The position numbers and the translations under genes are program-made. The notes beneath the pieces were generated by a model. That model had not been told where the DNA came from. It worked only from the letters and a program-made list of their open reading frames with translations, and made no database searches. This document shows, piece after piece, positions 1 to 9,243 of a stretch of 35,679 bases of DNA. How positions within the stretch are numbered: position 1 is the stretch's first letter; every line of letters begins with the position of its first letter. The stretch is taken from the NCBI RefSeq assembly GCF_001644015.1, contig NZ_LUUI01000002.1:1-35679 (forward strand), in the 5' to 3' direction. The stretch is from Methylomonas lenta. Lineage in GTDB: Bacteria > Pseudomonadota > Gammaproteobacteria > Methylococcales > Methylomonadaceae.

Positions 1-27
1 GAATATCATATGCAAGAATCCTGTGTA

Positions 28-66
28 GGTGCGGATTTATCCGCACAGTGCGAATAAATTCGCACC
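28..66. repeat. Tandem-hairpin palindromic repeat
   Basis: Two short perfect palindromes lie side by side. The first has 7-bp arms at 29-35 and 40-46, the second at 48-54 and 59-65. Together they form a larger imperfect inverted repeat, 28-46 against 48-66, with two mismatches. This layout is typical of REP-type intergenic elements. It overlaps the longest possible reading frame of the next gene, so a start inside it is unlikely. Confidence 0.75.
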
Positions 67-103
67 CACAGCTGACGAACTTGTTTCATGCGCATTCCTA
101 AGC

Positions 104-511
104 ATGCGCTACGAACCCCATCAAGATGAAATCGCAGCAGTTCCAACCATGACTGACGAAGAATTGTTGGAATACTTTATGTACCGAATTTTTGAAACGG
201 ATGAAATATGGGGTTTGAAAGAAGCTGGCCAATGGCAAACACACCAGGTACTCGACCAAGAATCCATGCCGGTCTGGCCTTACAAATGCTATGCCGAACA
301 GGCCGTTAACGGCGAATGGCTGCAAAGCAAACCAGTCGCTGAATCAGTAGAATCCTTTACCTATCAAACCTTGAACAAACTCGCCCAACTCGGCAAAGTC
401 ATAGAAATCATGCCACGTACATCTGACCCAGGCTGCCTGATAAGTCCGCAACGCTTATTCAGCATGTTGGAAAACACCATGGAGGCGCGTGAATCCAATG
501 TGGGGGATTGA
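104..511 (+). CDS. DUF2750 domain protein
   Basis: A cytosolic protein of about 135 residues matching the DUF2750 family, whose function is unknown. The visible family signature is a helix with a YF motif followed by an acidic stretch and a VWGL-like turn (here DEIWGL), then a conserved PVWPYKCYAE segment and a short C-terminal helix. No signal peptide or membrane segment is seen. An in-frame GTG at 29 would start inside a palindromic repeat, so the ATG at 104 is preferred because it gives a complete family-length domain. The ATG at 149 is also possible. No clear ribosome binding site precedes any of the three. It stands alone, convergent with the DUF1254 pair. Family assignment is from recalled motif pattern. 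Confidence 0.7.
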   Translation: MRYEPHQDEIAAVPTMTDEELLEYFMYRIFETDEIWGLKEAGQWQTHQVLDQESMPVWPYKCYAEQAVNGEWLQSKPVAESVESFTYQTLNKLAQLGKVIEIMPRTSDPGCLISPQRLFSMLENTMEARESNVGD

Positions 512-745
512 AGGCGACAGATCCCCCTGGACCTGACTCTCGGCCAGAATAAGGTAATTCTTCAAGCAGAACAGCGTAAAACAATTGTAAGCTGAATAAG
601 TGAGCCTATTCGGCAATCATTGTCGCGCAAGGCTTATCTACGCTTCACAATCGCTAAACAGTTACTAAAGTGAGATACATAAAGCTCAGAATGTCATCCA
701 ATCACTGATTTGTATTCAGCCCATGGGTGTTTATGCCTAACACTT

Positions 746-784
746 ATCCATCAGCGAGTCGCGTTAGCGGCTACACTGATGGAT
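746..784. repeat. Inverted repeat in the 3' intergenic region
   Basis: Nine-base perfect arms at 746-754 and 776-784 enclose a 21-base loop, about 20 bases past the stop of the minus-strand DUF1254 gene. There is no T-rich tract on either side, so it is not a clear intrinsic terminator. The rest of the interval 512-801 shows no gene or other recognisable element. Confidence 0.45.
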
Positions 785-801
785 TTATTGATCAGCCTAG
801 C

Positions 802-2316
802 TCATTGCACTAGTTCGATCTCGCCCGGCCGCCAGGTTTTGTTAATCCATGGTTCCAGCGGTCCATACATACGCAGGATAGTGAACCAGCTCTTGCCCGG
901 TTTGGTCTGTAGCCAGTTACCTTCTTTGCCATTCGGCGCAGTCGGTCCGAAATAGACGTCGTAAGAGCCATCCTCATTCTTGTTCATTCCCTCGGTCAGG
1001 CTGCCGACCGTCGGGAATTTTTGGCTGGTTTGGAGCTGCGAACGTGTTTGTGTGTCGTATACCGTAACGGCCCAGAAGTTGTTTACCGGCACATTCGGCG
1101 GCAAGTGGAGCTTGTAAGTCTTCGAACCATCAAGCGGCGTCTTGTTGGCATCGAGAAATCCAAGCGCGTAATCCGACCCTTCACCGGCACGAGTCACCGC
1201 CATGGCAGGCGTCACGCCGCCGGCATTGAAGTAAAAAAGGGCGCGAGCATCGATATCCATCGTGCCGTCCGATTCAAACGAGGTATTCTTGTTGGCAAAC
1301 CCCATCGTCCAGCTGCTATTGGGATTGTCGGGATAAATCGCGACCCCGCTGATGCGAGGATGGTAGGTGATAACCCGCGAAGTAGCGTTGCCGAGGGTAC
1401 CGGCTTCGGTGAGAAGTTTCTTGACCCTATCGTCGGGCTTGAAGGGTTTGCCCTTGACGATACCGATCGAGGCAATCTCACCGCGCACCTCCGGTCCGAT
1501 CGCGTCAATCGGCTCCCTTTGGATGATTGAATCTAGGATCTCGTAATACCCGAGATCGTTGGGAAATACTGTGTTGAAAGCTTTCCCGGACACGTTGACA
1601 AATTCGGTCGGCGCTGGGTCAGCGGCGTTCTTGAGAGGATAGATTTTGAGCCCGCCGGTGATGTTTTCTACCGCCGGTTCCAGCCCGTCTTTGATCGAAC
1701 CGCGCAGGAACAGGAAGTTACGGTAAGTGGTCGGCTTAAGCAGGAAATATCCATCGGGCACGTCGCCGGTATAGCCCGGAGGCAGGACCAGATACTTGCC
1801 GCCCTTGCCTTTATCCGGTCCGGTGACCCCCATATTGCCCACAAACCTCTGCCAGCTGTCGTCTAGGAAACCGAGCATGCCTGGCGGCACTTCAATGACC
1901 GTCGGCCCGTCCTTCTCCAGATCCGTGCCGGAATAGGCGTAGAGCGTCGAGGTATTGGCGGTGACCACGAGAGTCTCCGAGTCCATAAGTTGTTCAAAGA
2001 TGGCTACCTTGTTCGGCGCATCAGCCCCTTCCTTTGCCAGACCGTCTAGGACACTGTTGATCGACACGGCACCGATATTGTCGAGATAGACATCCAGCGC
2101 ACGCATTCGGTGGAGATTATCGTAGACAGTCTCGACGGTATCGCCAGTTGGCACACCGTCAAAAAACTTCAGACTGCCGATGGGCGTATTGACATTGTCA
2201 GGAATGGAGATGGATTGCAGGGTTTCCTGCGAAACCTCGGCGCAGGTAGAACCGGCAACAACCAGTGCGCCGATAAGTGTGGATGTGAGCAGGTATTGTT
2301 TATGTGGAGATGTCAT
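802..2316 (-). CDS. Exported DUF1254/DUF1214 domain protein (paralogue 1)
   Basis: A 504-residue protein with an N-terminal DUF1254 domain and a C-terminal DUF1214 domain, the usual order for this family, whose biochemical role is not established. A hydrophobic leader of about 25 residues ends in STCA before EVSQ, consistent with signal peptidase I export to the periplasm. Conserved blocks visible are TPIGSLKFFDGVPT and TVYDNL (DUF1254) and a C-terminal NNFWAVTVYDTQTR followed by DGSYDVYFGP and ILRMYGP (DUF1214). The ATG at 2316 has a GGAAA stretch upstream. It follows a close paralogue 93 bases away on the same strand, so the pair probably arose by tandem duplication and may be co-transcribed. 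No catalytic residues can be assigned. Confidence 0.85.
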   Translation of the reverse strand: MTSPHKQYLLTSTLIGALVVAGSTCAEVSQETLQSISIPDNVNTPIGSLKFFDGVPTGDTVETVYDNLHRMRALDVYLDNIGAVSINSVLDGLAKEGADAPNKVAIFEQLMDSETLVVTANTSTLYAYSGTDLEKDGPTVIEVPPGMLGFLDDSWQRFVGNMGVTGPDKGKGGKYLVLPPGYTGDVPDGYFLLKPTTYRNFLFLRGSIKDGLEPAVENITGGLKIYPLKNAADPAPTEFVNVSGKAFNTVFPNDLGYYEILDSIIQREPIDAIGPEVRGEIASIGIVKGKPFKPDDRVKKLLTEAGTLGNATSRVITYHPRISGVAIYPDNPNSSWTMGFANKNTSFESDGTMDIDARALFYFNAGGVTPAMAVTRAGEGSDYALGFLDANKTPLDGSKTYKLHLPPNVPVNNFWAVTVYDTQTRSQLQTSQKFPTVGSLTEGMNKNEDGSYDVYFGPTAPNGKEGNWLQTKPGKSWFTILRMYGPLEPWINKTWRPGEIELVQ

Positions 2317-2409
2317 TTAAGTCGTTTCCAAGTTGGTGAATTATCGCAGCTGAATGCGTGGGCCGACATTGTTGAGCCAGCCCACGGGATTCTCAGCAGT
2401 AATGGTGGA

Positions 2410-3924
2410 TCACTTCACGAGCTCAATCTCGCTTGGACGCCAGGTCTTGTCGATCCATGGCTCCAGCGGGCCATACATCCGCAGGATGCAGAACCAGCTC
2501 TTGCCAGAGAGCGTTTGCAGCCAGTTGCTTGCTTTGCCTTCAGGTGCTTTCGGCGCGAAATAGACATCGTAGGATCCGTCCGCATTCTTCTGGAAGCCTT
2601 CGCTCTGGCTGCCGACTGAGGGGAATGACTGGCTGGTCTGCAGCATGGAGCGCGTTTGGGTGTCATATATGGTGACTGCCCAGAAGTTGTTTATCGGGAC
2701 GTTGGGAGGTAGGTGGAGCTTGTATGTCTTGGAACCATCGAACGCATTCTTGTCGGCATCCTTGAAGGCGATTCCGTAGTCGGAACCTGCTCCAGGATGG
2801 GTGACCGCCATCGCCGGAGTGACGCCGGTGTAGCCGAAATAGAAGCTGGTGCGAGCATCGAGGTTGCGCGCGCCATCGACTTCAAAAAATACATCCTTGT
2901 TGGCAAAACCCATCACCCAGGAGCTGTCGCTGTCGGGGTAGATGAAGTATCCCTTCTGACGAGGGTTGTACAAGGTAGCGCGGGCCGTGGCGTCGCCGAT
3001 GGTCGCAGCCTCGGTGAGCAGACGTTTCATTCTCGCATCCGGATTGAAGGGCTTACCCTTGACGATGCCGATGGCGGCGATCAGACCACGCGATTCGGCA
3101 TCCAGTGCATCAATGGGCTCCTTCTGGATGATTTTGTTTAGGGACTCAAAGTAAGTAATGTCACTGGGGGCAATTGTATTGTAACTTTTCCCGGTGATGT
3201 TCACGAATTCAGTGTCCGGCGGGTTGTCCACCGCGTTGAGAGGATAAACCTTCAGATGGTCCTTGATGTTCTCCAACGCGGGCTCCAGACCGTCGGCAAT
3301 CGAGCCGCGCATGAAGAACCAGTTGATATAGGTCGGTGCTTTCAACACAAAGTAGCCTTCGGGCACTTCCCCTGTGTATCCTGGAGGAAGCACGAGATAC
3401 TTACCCCCCAGCCCCTTGTCCGGACCGGCCACGCCGAAGTTTCCAACAAACCGCATCCATGCATCATCCAACATACCAAGCATACCTGGCGGCACTTCCA
3501 CAACCGTCGGCCCATAAGCCTCCAAGTCGAGATGGCCAATGGAATACATGGTGGAAGTGTTTCCGGTTAAGTACAGCGAGTGCGAATCGAGTAATTCTTC
3601 GGCAACCGCGATCTGGTTGGGTTGGCTCAAGCCGATCGACGCATTACCGCCAATGACGCTATAAACGGAGAGTGCACCCACGTTGTCGAGAAACACCTCA
3701 ACGGCCCGCATCCGGTCGAGATTGTCATAGACAGTTTCGACAGTGTTGGCAGTCGGCACGCCGTCAAAAAACTCCAGCTTGCCGATGGGTGTCTCGACCT
3801 TGTCGGGTATCGAGATGGATTTTAGTAACTCCTGTGACACCTCAGCTTTCGCGACTTCAAGGCAGGGCAAGGCCAACACGGTAGTGGTTAGCAAAACTGT
3901 CAATGGATTGAATCGTTGTCTCAT
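2410..3924 (-). CDS. Exported DUF1254/DUF1214 domain protein (paralogue 2)
   Basis: A full-length paralogue of the downstream gene, with the same two domains in order and matching blocks such as PPGMLG, GKYLVLPPGYTG and NNFWAVTIYDTQTR. The start is set at the ATG at 3924 rather than the longer frame to 3975, because AAGGA lies at good spacing before it and the protein then begins directly with a signal peptide (basic MRQR, hydrophobic core, AKA before EVSQ). It is the promoter-proximal member of the pair, so it probably carries the promoter for both. The family is known as secreted or periplasmic proteins of unknown activity, and the substrate cannot be inferred. Confidence 0.85.
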   Translation of the reverse strand: MRQRFNPLTVLLTTTVLALPCLEVAKAEVSQELLKSISIPDKVETPIGKLEFFDGVPTANTVETVYDNLDRMRAVEVFLDNVGALSVYSVIGGNASIGLSQPNQIAVAEELLDSHSLYLTGNTSTMYSIGHLDLEAYGPTVVEVPPGMLGMLDDAWMRFVGNFGVAGPDKGLGGKYLVLPPGYTGEVPEGYFVLKAPTYINWFFMRGSIADGLEPALENIKDHLKVYPLNAVDNPPDTEFVNITGKSYNTIAPSDITYFESLNKIIQKEPIDALDAESRGLIAAIGIVKGKPFNPDARMKRLLTEAATIGDATARATLYNPRQKGYFIYPDSDSSWVMGFANKDVFFEVDGARNLDARTSFYFGYTGVTPAMAVTHPGAGSDYGIAFKDADKNAFDGSKTYKLHLPPNVPINNFWAVTIYDTQTRSMLQTSQSFPSVGSQSEGFQKNADGSYDVYFAPKAPEGKASNWLQTLSGKSWFCILRMYGPLEPWIDKTWRPSEIELVK

Positions 3925-3993
3925 AAGAATTTTCCTTAAATATAAAGTCCAGAATTTGATCATACGTGAATTCAATTAAATTTCATAAGCTGG

Positions 3994-4036
3994 TCAAAAT
4001 TTAGTCTTGCCTAACAAAGATATAAAATACGTCAGC
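3994..4036. repeat. Dispersed repeat family B, copy 1
   Basis: A segment with the core TTTAGTCTT, CCTAAC and AAAATACGTCAGC that recurs at 14481-14516 and 16116-16154. All three copies lie in intergenic DNA on the plus strand and next to unrelated genes. The element is short, has no coding capacity and is not an obvious hairpin. It fills part of the roughly 320-base gap before baeS. Confidence 0.65.
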
Positions 4037-4040
4037 CAAG

Positions 4041-4138
4041 TAGGCCGGAATAAGCCGATAGGCGTTTCTGGCAATTTTAAGCTTTATCTTGCCGGAAACG
4101 CTGTTCGCTTACTTGTCCCCGGGGAGCATTCCGGCCAA
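4041..4138. repeat. Dispersed palindromic repeat family A, copy 1 (GGCCGGAAT / CCGGAAACGC type)
   Basis: A large imperfect palindrome. TAGGCCGGAAT and GGCGTTTCTGGCAA on the left are mirrored by TTGCCGGAAACGC and ATTCCGGCC on the right. Related copies occur at 15156-15228 and 21259-21292. The structure is that of a REP/BIME or short MITE-like element without coding capacity. It lies between the divergent DUF1254 and baeS genes and could influence transcription from either side. Confidence 0.7.
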
Positions 4139-4241
4139 CAAAATATTTTGATGCTGTATTTTATGTCAACGCCGGCTAATTTCTGATTATTTTCATAGTT
4201 TTTGCACAGTTGCAGGTCATAATGCTGGGCAGTATAAACGA

Positions 4242-5696
4242 GTGATAACTGTGCACAAATCCATCCGCATCAAATTCTTTCTCACCTTTCTATTCACTAC
4301 TTTGCTGGTGGTGTCTGGCATGTATCTGTTTATGCGCTGGTCGCTGGATAAAGGGTTTAATGAATTGGTTGAGTCGCGGCAACATGAACGGGTCGAAAAC
4401 CTAATCGAGAGTTTAAGCGACTATTATGCCGACACTGGCAGTTGGGCGGCTTTAGCGGCAAACAAACGACAATGGTTACAGTTATTAGTCCAATCCGATA
4501 ACCATCGTCATCGACATCCGGCACCGTGGTTGAACGAAGCTCTGGCGGAACCTGGCAATCGCTGGCCGCCGGATTTGGATGATACGCCTGAACGCACACG
4601 GCGTTTTATACCGTTGGAGATGCGAGTGATGTTGTTAAACGCGGAACGGTCGATTATCTTCGGACGAGAGGACATGTTGTCAGAGTTGGCACTGCAACCG
4701 ATAGCACACGATCATCAAGTGGTGGGTTATTTGGGACTATTGCCAGGCCGGGCGGATAATCAGCTGGGTGAGTTACGCTTTATGGAGCGGCAAACCCAAG
4801 CATTCGCCTGGATTGCGCTGTTGATGATCGCACTTTCCGCCTTGCTGGCCTTATTGCTGGCTTACCTGTTGGGTAGACCTATCAAGCAGATTGCCGCCGC
4901 CACCAAGCAGCTTGGCCGCGGCGCTTACAACATACGCCTGCCGGTGGAATCCGGCGACGAACTGGGCCAATTAGCGCGCGACTTTAATGAAATGGCCGCT
5001 GCGCTGGAACAATCGGAACAAGCCCGACGACGCTGGGTGGCCGATATTTCCCATGAGTTTCGTACACCCTTATCAATTTTGCGTGGCGAGCTGGAAGCTT
5101 TGCAGGATGGCATTCGACCGATGAATCCTGCGGCTGTCGATTCGTTACTGGCCGATGTCATGCGACTGAATCGCTTAACCGAGGATTTATATCAACTGGC
5201 CTTATCCGACCAAGGCGCATTGACCTACCGAAAAGCCATGCTAGAGCCGGTGCAGATTTTAAAGGCGGATTTATCGGCCTTACAGCCGGAATTTGTCGCC
5301 AAGCCATTACAGGTCGAACTGGTCGATCACAGCCAACATGCACTGCGTTTGTTCGCCGATGCGGACCGCATATCGCAATTGTTTCGTAATTTGTTGAAAA
5401 ATAGCCTTAGTTATACCGACAGCGGCGGTAGGCTGCTGATCAGTATTTCCAACGATGCCACTCAGCTAATCATCGTCATCGCCGATAGCGCTCCCGCTGT
5501 GGACGAATCTGAACTGGATAAATTGTTCGAGCGGTTTTATCGGGTTGAAGGTTCACGGAACAGAAACCACGGCGGGGCCGGACTCGGTCTGGCGATATGC
5601 AGCAATATCGTAGCCGCGCATAATGGCAGCATCCAGGCGCAAACCTCCAAACTGGGTGGACTTGCCATTAAAATTGAATTTCCTCTAGCAAAATAA
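4242..5696 (+). CDS. baeS: Envelope-stress sensor histidine kinase BaeS
   Basis: Inner-membrane sensor kinase of about 484 residues. A first membrane helix spans roughly residues 10-31, a periplasmic sensing domain 35-185 and a second helix 187-210. These are followed by a HAMP linker, a HisKA domain with the phosphoacceptor in ISHEFRTPL (His near 271) and an HATPase_c domain with [16 protein letters not shown] and FERFYR motifs. The match to E. coli BaeS continues through the kinase core (EALQDG, LSDQGAL, YTDSGG). The stop overlaps the baeR start by one base (TAATG), so the pair is translationally coupled. The start is uncertain between GTG at 4242 and GTG at 4251, with no strong ribosome binding site. 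By family it responds to envelope damage and phosphorylates BaeR. Unlike E. coli, no mdt efflux genes adjoin it. Confidence 0.92.
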   Translation: MITVHKSIRIKFFLTFLFTTLLVVSGMYLFMRWSLDKGFNELVESRQHERVENLIESLSDYYADTGSWAALAANKRQWLQLLVQSDNHRHRHPAPWLNEALAEPGNRWPPDLDDTPERTRRFIPLEMRVMLLNAERSIIFGREDMLSELALQPIAHDHQVVGYLGLLPGRADNQLGELRFMERQTQAFAWIALLMIALSALLALLLAYLLGRPIKQIAAATKQLGRGAYNIRLPVESGDELGQLARDFNEMAAALEQSEQARRRWVADISHEFRTPLSILRGELEALQDGIRPMNPAAVDSLLADVMRLNRLTEDLYQLALSDQGALTYRKAMLEPVQILKADLSALQPEFVAKPLQVELVDHSQHALRLFADADRISQLFRNLLKNSLSYTDSGGRLLISISNDATQLIIVIADSAPAVDESELDKLFERFYRVEGSRNRNHGGAGLGLAICSNIVAAHNGSIQAQTSKLGGLAIKIEFPLAK

Positions 5697-6391
5697 TGAC
5701 GCAGAAAAACCGAATACTCATTGTCGAAGATGAACAAAAACTGGCCAAACTGGCGGCTGATTACTTACAGAATGCCGACTTTACCACCGCCATCTTAAAC
5801 CATGGCGATTCTGTGCTGCCGTGGGTTAAACAACAGCACCCCGATCTGATCTTGCTGGATTTAATGTTACCCGGTCGCGATGGCCTATCGATATGCCGGG
5901 AAATCCGCGGATTCAGTCAAATACCCATCATCATGGTCACCGCACGCATAGAAGAAATCGACCGTTTGCTCGGCTTGGAAATGGGCGCTGACGACTATAT
6001 CTGTAAACCCTATAGCCCGCGAGAGATGGTGGCCCGCGTTAAAGCGGTGCTGCGCCGTTTACAACCGCAAACTCCTGAACCGCATGCCGAAGGTTTGACA
6101 CTGGATGCCAACAGTTTCCGGGTACTGGCGGCGGGACGCGAAATTGAATTGACGGCGGTAGAGTTTCAGTTGTTGCAAACCTTATATCGGCAGCCTGGAC
6201 ATATTTTTTCCCGCTCCAAATTGATGGATCTGGTGTACCCGGATCAACGCATCGTTTCTGACCGCACCATAGATAGTCACATCAAAAAACTCAGAAAAAA
6301 ACTGGATGAACTCTTGCCGGACCAGGAGCTGATACATTCAGTCTATGGTGCAGGTTACCGCTATGACAGGCAGCCGGCAGATCATGCTTAA
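5696..6391 (+). CDS. baeR: Response regulator BaeR (OmpR family)
   Basis: A 231-residue regulator with an N-terminal receiver domain and a C-terminal winged-helix Trans_reg_C domain. The receiver has the acidic pair ED at 11-12, the phosphoacceptor Asp55 in LLDLMLPG and the conserved Lys104 in YICKPYSP. The DNA-binding half carries the [16 protein letters not shown] recognition helix and ends in VYGAGYRY. Similarity to E. coli BaeR is obvious through [25 protein letters not shown]. In E. coli BaeR activates spy, and here a Spy-like gene follows 113 bases downstream in the same direction, so the regulator-target link appears physical as well. The 3' end of this gene is repeated as a relic near 14.5 kb. 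Confidence 0.94.
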   Translation: MTQKNRILIVEDEQKLAKLAADYLQNADFTTAILNHGDSVLPWVKQQHPDLILLDLMLPGRDGLSICREIRGFSQIPIIMVTARIEEIDRLLGLEMGADDYICKPYSPREMVARVKAVLRRLQPQTPEPHAEGLTLDANSFRVLAAGREIELTAVEFQLLQTLYRQPGHIFSRSKLMDLVYPDQRIVSDRTIDSHIKKLRKKLDELLPDQELIHSVYGAGYRYDRQPADHA

Positions 6392-6853
6392 CTTGCACAA
6401 TCTTTCCTTAATTGCTCCCTATTGTTTGCCATATTCATTGTTATAGTAGATACCGAAAACGGAGAAAAGCCGTTTCACTTCCCTTAACTAATGAGAGATT
6501 TATCATGAACAAAAAAATCATCACCATCGCACTGGCTTTAGCGCTGCCTTTAGCTGTTTTCGCATTTCCTGGTGGTCAGGACGGCGATCATTTCCAAGGT
6601 CATAAAGGCGACAGAGTTGAACGGCTTACTAAGGAATTGAATTTAACGCCTGAGCAAACAAGCCAATTAACTCAGGTTTTTCAAGAAGAACAGGCTAAAC
6701 GCGATGCGATACGCAAAGAAACCGATCAACGCCTGCAAACTGTTTTAACCCCTGAACAAATGACGAAGTTTGAAGAACTGAAAAAACAACGCCACGAAAA
6801 ATGGCAAAAACGCCATCAAGAAAAAATGGATAAATCAGCCAAATAAATTCAGC
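6321..6853. repeat. Segmental duplication, copy 1 (baeR 3' end plus spy-like gene)
   Basis: About 533 bases spanning the last codons of baeR, the intergenic leader and the whole spy-like gene through ATAAATTCAGC. The segment recurs in the same orientation at 14534-15065. This is probably the parent copy because its baeR sequence belongs to an intact gene. Homology breaks sharply a few bases after the spy stop. Confidence 0.9.
6505..6846 (+). CDS. Spy/CpxP-like periplasmic LTXXQ protein (copy 1)
   Basis: A 113-residue exported protein of the Spy/CpxP family, small periplasmic chaperones or metal-responsive proteins. A signal peptide (MNKKIITIALALALPLAVFAF) occupies about 20 residues. The mature part is highly charged and helical with two LTXXQ motifs at 47-51 and 81-85, the family hallmark. 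The start at 6505 follows GAGAG at usable spacing; the longer in-frame extension to 6412 has no support. It lies just downstream of baeR, and E. coli spy is a classical BaeR target, so induction by envelope stress is likely. A near-identical copy at 14717 differs at four residues (16, 30, 67 and 108). Confidence 0.9.
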   Translation: MNKKIITIALALALPLAVFAFPGGQDGDHFQGHKGDRVERLTKELNLTPEQTSQLTQVFQEEQAKRDAIRKETDQRLQTVLTPEQMTKFEELKKQRHEKWQKRHQEKMDKSAK

Positions 6854-6878
6854 TCTAAAACGCGTTAATTCATTGATT

Positions 6879-6909
6879 AATCTGCGGCGCCGTCATAGCG
6901 CCGCAGATT
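6879..6909. terminator. Strong hairpin between spy-like and DUF6515 genes
   Basis: A perfect 12-bp GC-rich stem (6879-6890 with 6898-6909) closes a 7-base loop. It begins about 30 bases after the spy-like stop. The sequence after it is A-rich rather than T-rich, so it may stabilise a 3' end or partly terminate, but it is not a textbook intrinsic terminator. The duplicated spy segment at 14.5 kb does not include it. Confidence 0.5.
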
Positions 6910-6938
6910 AAAATCAACCTCGTTTTAAGGAGTTAGCC

Positions 6939-7406
6939 ATGAAAAAGCAAACTATTAAATTCATTTTCGGTTTAGGCTTAGTTATCCTGTTAAGCCAGCA
7001 TACGGCTATTGCAGCTTCGCATAGAGATGCGGGTGACGCAAAACACGGGCAAAACAGCCCTACCCCTGATCAAGCCAATTATCGCCAGCCAGAAAGTCGA
7101 TATACAGCACCCAATCCTTACTATAAACCAAGCCACGCGGTTAAACCCTTGCCACGAGGCTATTCCAGAGTGACTGCCAATGCGACCGAACATGTCTATT
7201 TTGACGGCATGTTCCATCGACCTGCTCGGCAAGGTTATGTTGCCGTAAACGCTCCGATAGGTGCCGTGATTAACCATTTACCGCGCTTTAATACCGTTAC
7301 ATATTCGCGGGGGCAACCTTACTTTGTCGTCGGCAACACATTTTATCGCAGACATAATAATGGTTATGTTGTGGTGCCCAATCCTGGTAAGAGCTATCGG
7401 CACTAA
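6939..7406 (+). CDS. Exported DUF6515 family protein
   Basis: A 155-residue protein with a clear signal peptide (hydrophobic core near residues 8-20, AIA before ASH). The rest is rich in Tyr, Pro and Asn, with the repeated beta-strand pattern of the DUF6515 family: LPRGYSRV, YFDGMFHRP, GYVAVNAPIGAVI, YFVVGNTFYRR and a final GYVVVPNP. The role of this family is unknown; it is often found as a periplasmic or surface protein. AAGGAG precedes the ATG at good spacing. It is the last plus-strand gene before the convergent SulP gene and may share the baeSR-spy regulation, although the hairpin between them could separate transcription. Confidence 0.8.
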   Translation: MKKQTIKFIFGLGLVILLSQHTAIAASHRDAGDAKHGQNSPTPDQANYRQPESRYTAPNPYYKPSHAVKPLPRGYSRVTANATEHVYFDGMFHRPARQGYVAVNAPIGAVINHLPRFNTVTYSRGQPYFVVGNTFYRRHNNGYVVVPNPGKSYRH

Positions 7407-7437
7407 AAAAGAGTCCACCCCTCAAAGGCGATATGGG

Positions 7438-9177
7438 TTAAGTCGGATCGATAATTGGGTTGTCAGGCTTTAATTTTTCATCTTCCTGAAACCTGTTTAC
7501 ACCATCACTTGTTACCGCAATGGCTTCATGCATGGTCGAGAAAATAAGTGCCTCACCGGTCGCCGAAATAATTCCGTGCCGGTTCATGTCCGCCCGCAAG
7601 TAAGAATTAACCCGGCCGAAGACTAATTTAATCTCCCTGCGCGTCAGTTCATCACACAGATCACGCACGCAGCGTGCGGCGGAATAGTCTATGTCTGTCA
7701 TGGCACCTGCATCGACCACAAACCAACGTACAGGATTCGGAGCGTGCTCTATCAAGGCACGCACTTCATCTGCAAAGCGATTGTCGTTAGCGTAGAACAA
7801 GTCCGCGCCAAACCGGTAGACAATTAGACCGGGCTTAGTCTGAAGACCCGGTTTCGCAGCCATTGGTAACCACCGGTTGCTATTGTCCGGCACCAACACC
7901 ATGGTATGCGGACGATAGCTGTGGCGTACATGGCGGAGCAGCGATAATGCGACCGCCAGCAGTATGCCCTGCTCAAGCCCAACCAAGGCTACCACTGCCG
8001 CCGTAACCATGGCTAATATGAACTCGCCGGGGCTCTCTCTACGAATGCCGCGTAGGCTTGGAATATCGACGAGCCCCACAGCAATGGTAAACACAATGCC
8101 GGCGAGCACGCTACGCGGTAGATATTGCAATGGCTCGGTAAAGAACAGCAGTACTAACAAGACGATGCCGGCGAACGCAAGTTGAGCGACCTGACTACGC
8201 GCGCCGGCAAGATCGGCCATTGCGGTCTGCGTGGGACTGCCGTTGACCACAAAAGCCCCTGAGAATGCTGCGGCTGCATTCGCGGCCGACAAACCGAGAA
8301 TGTCGGCATCTTCATCGACACGTTCATGGTGAAGCACGCCGAAAACGCGGGATGTTGCCGCACTTTGAGCAATAATAATGACGAAGCAGGATATGGCGAT
8401 AGGCACCAGCTTGAGCAGTTCGTCCCAGCTTACCGCAGGAAATGCGAGTGTTGGCAGCCCACCGGGCACAGGTCCGATGACAGCGATACCCTGGCCAGCA
8501 AAATCGTAAGCGTAGCTGGCCCCGATTCCCGTTAGCACGGCTAACAGCGGTACCGGCAGCCGAGGCAGAAAGTGGTGAAAGCCGAGGATACAGCTTACCA
8601 CCAGCAGGGAGATTCCGAGCGTGGGGAGATTCACCTGCTGCAAACCATCGATAAGCTGCTGTAATTGGTCGACCGTGTTATGCGCATGCACAGGCATGCC
8701 AAACATTTCACCCAACATGGCGATACCGATTTGAAATCCAACCCCGGTAAGAAACCCCACCAACACGGTACGAGAGAGAAAATCGGCAAGAAAACCGAGC
8801 TTGAAAATACGTGCCAGCAACAACATGGCAGCGGTCAACAGCGCAACCATACAGACTAAAGCCATGTATTTCTCGCTGGCTTGTGGCGCCATACCAGACA
8901 AACCGCTGGAAAAGATGGCCGCAGTTGCAGAATCCGCCGCTACTACCAGATGGCGCGAGGAACCAAAGATAGCAAACATAACCAGCGGCAGCAGAACCGT
9001 GTAGAGTCCGGTGACGGCGGGTGTACCGGCGATACGAGTGTAGCCCAGCACCTGCGGAATATTCATCGACGCCAGAGTCAATCCAGCCATAGCATCGCGC
9101 AACACTCCACCTCGGCTAAAAGGTCGCAGGCCTGCAAAAAGCTTCAGCCGCATTGCCATTTCAGTTAATTTTTTCAC
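7438..9177 (-). CDS. SulP family anion permease with C-terminal STAS domain
   Basis: A 579-residue inner-membrane protein of the SulP/SLC26 family, which carries sulfate, bicarbonate or other anions. The Sulfate_transp domain spans about residues 20-400. Family motifs seen are DAMAGLTLASMNIPQVLGYTR near the N-terminus, the GSPTQTAMADLAGARSQVA segment, and a dozen or more hydrophobic helices. A cytosolic STAS domain follows (about 430-545, with WFVVDAGAMTDIDYSA). The frame begins with GTG at 9177; ATG codons six and eight codons later are alternatives and none has a good ribosome binding site. The ion cannot be told from sequence. It is upstream of no sulfur or carbonic anhydrase gene here. 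Confidence 0.9.
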   Translation of the reverse strand: MKKLTEMAMRLKLFAGLRPFSRGGVLRDAMAGLTLASMNIPQVLGYTRIAGTPAVTGLYTVLLPLVMFAIFGSSRHLVVAADSATAAIFSSGLSGMAPQASEKYMALVCMVALLTAAMLLLARIFKLGFLADFLSRTVLVGFLTGVGFQIGIAMLGEMFGMPVHAHNTVDQLQQLIDGLQQVNLPTLGISLLVVSCILGFHHFLPRLPVPLLAVLTGIGASYAYDFAGQGIAVIGPVPGGLPTLAFPAVSWDELLKLVPIAISCFVIIIAQSAATSRVFGVLHHERVDEDADILGLSAANAAAAFSGAFVVNGSPTQTAMADLAGARSQVAQLAFAGIVLLVLLFFTEPLQYLPRSVLAGIVFTIAVGLVDIPSLRGIRRESPGEFILAMVTAAVVALVGLEQGILLAVALSLLRHVRHSYRPHTMVLVPDNSNRWLPMAAKPGLQTKPGLIVYRFGADLFYANDNRFADEVRALIEHAPNPVRWFVVDAGAMTDIDYSAARCVRDLCDELTRREIKLVFGRVNSYLRADMNRHGIISATGEALIFSTMHEAIAVTSDGVNRFQEDEKLKPDNPIIDPT

Positions 9178-9210
9178 AGCTTAGTTCTTCTGTATCAGCT
9201 TCCACAAAGC

Positions 9211-9243
9211 GCCGGTCATTCCGGGATTGTCGGAATGACCGGC
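9211..9243. repeat. Perfect inverted repeat
   Basis: Thirteen-base perfect arms (9211-9223 and 9231-9243, GCCGGTCATTCCG type) flank a 7-base loop in the 270-base gap between the PPK2 and SulP genes. No T-tract follows on the minus strand. The remainder of the gap, including a 70-codon open frame, shows no protein I recognise. Confidence 0.6.

Noticed and set aside
6405-6440. BaeR-box-like CTCC/ATTG sequence before the spy-like gene
   Set aside because: Spacing between the two parts is off by one against the E. coli consensus; suggestive only.
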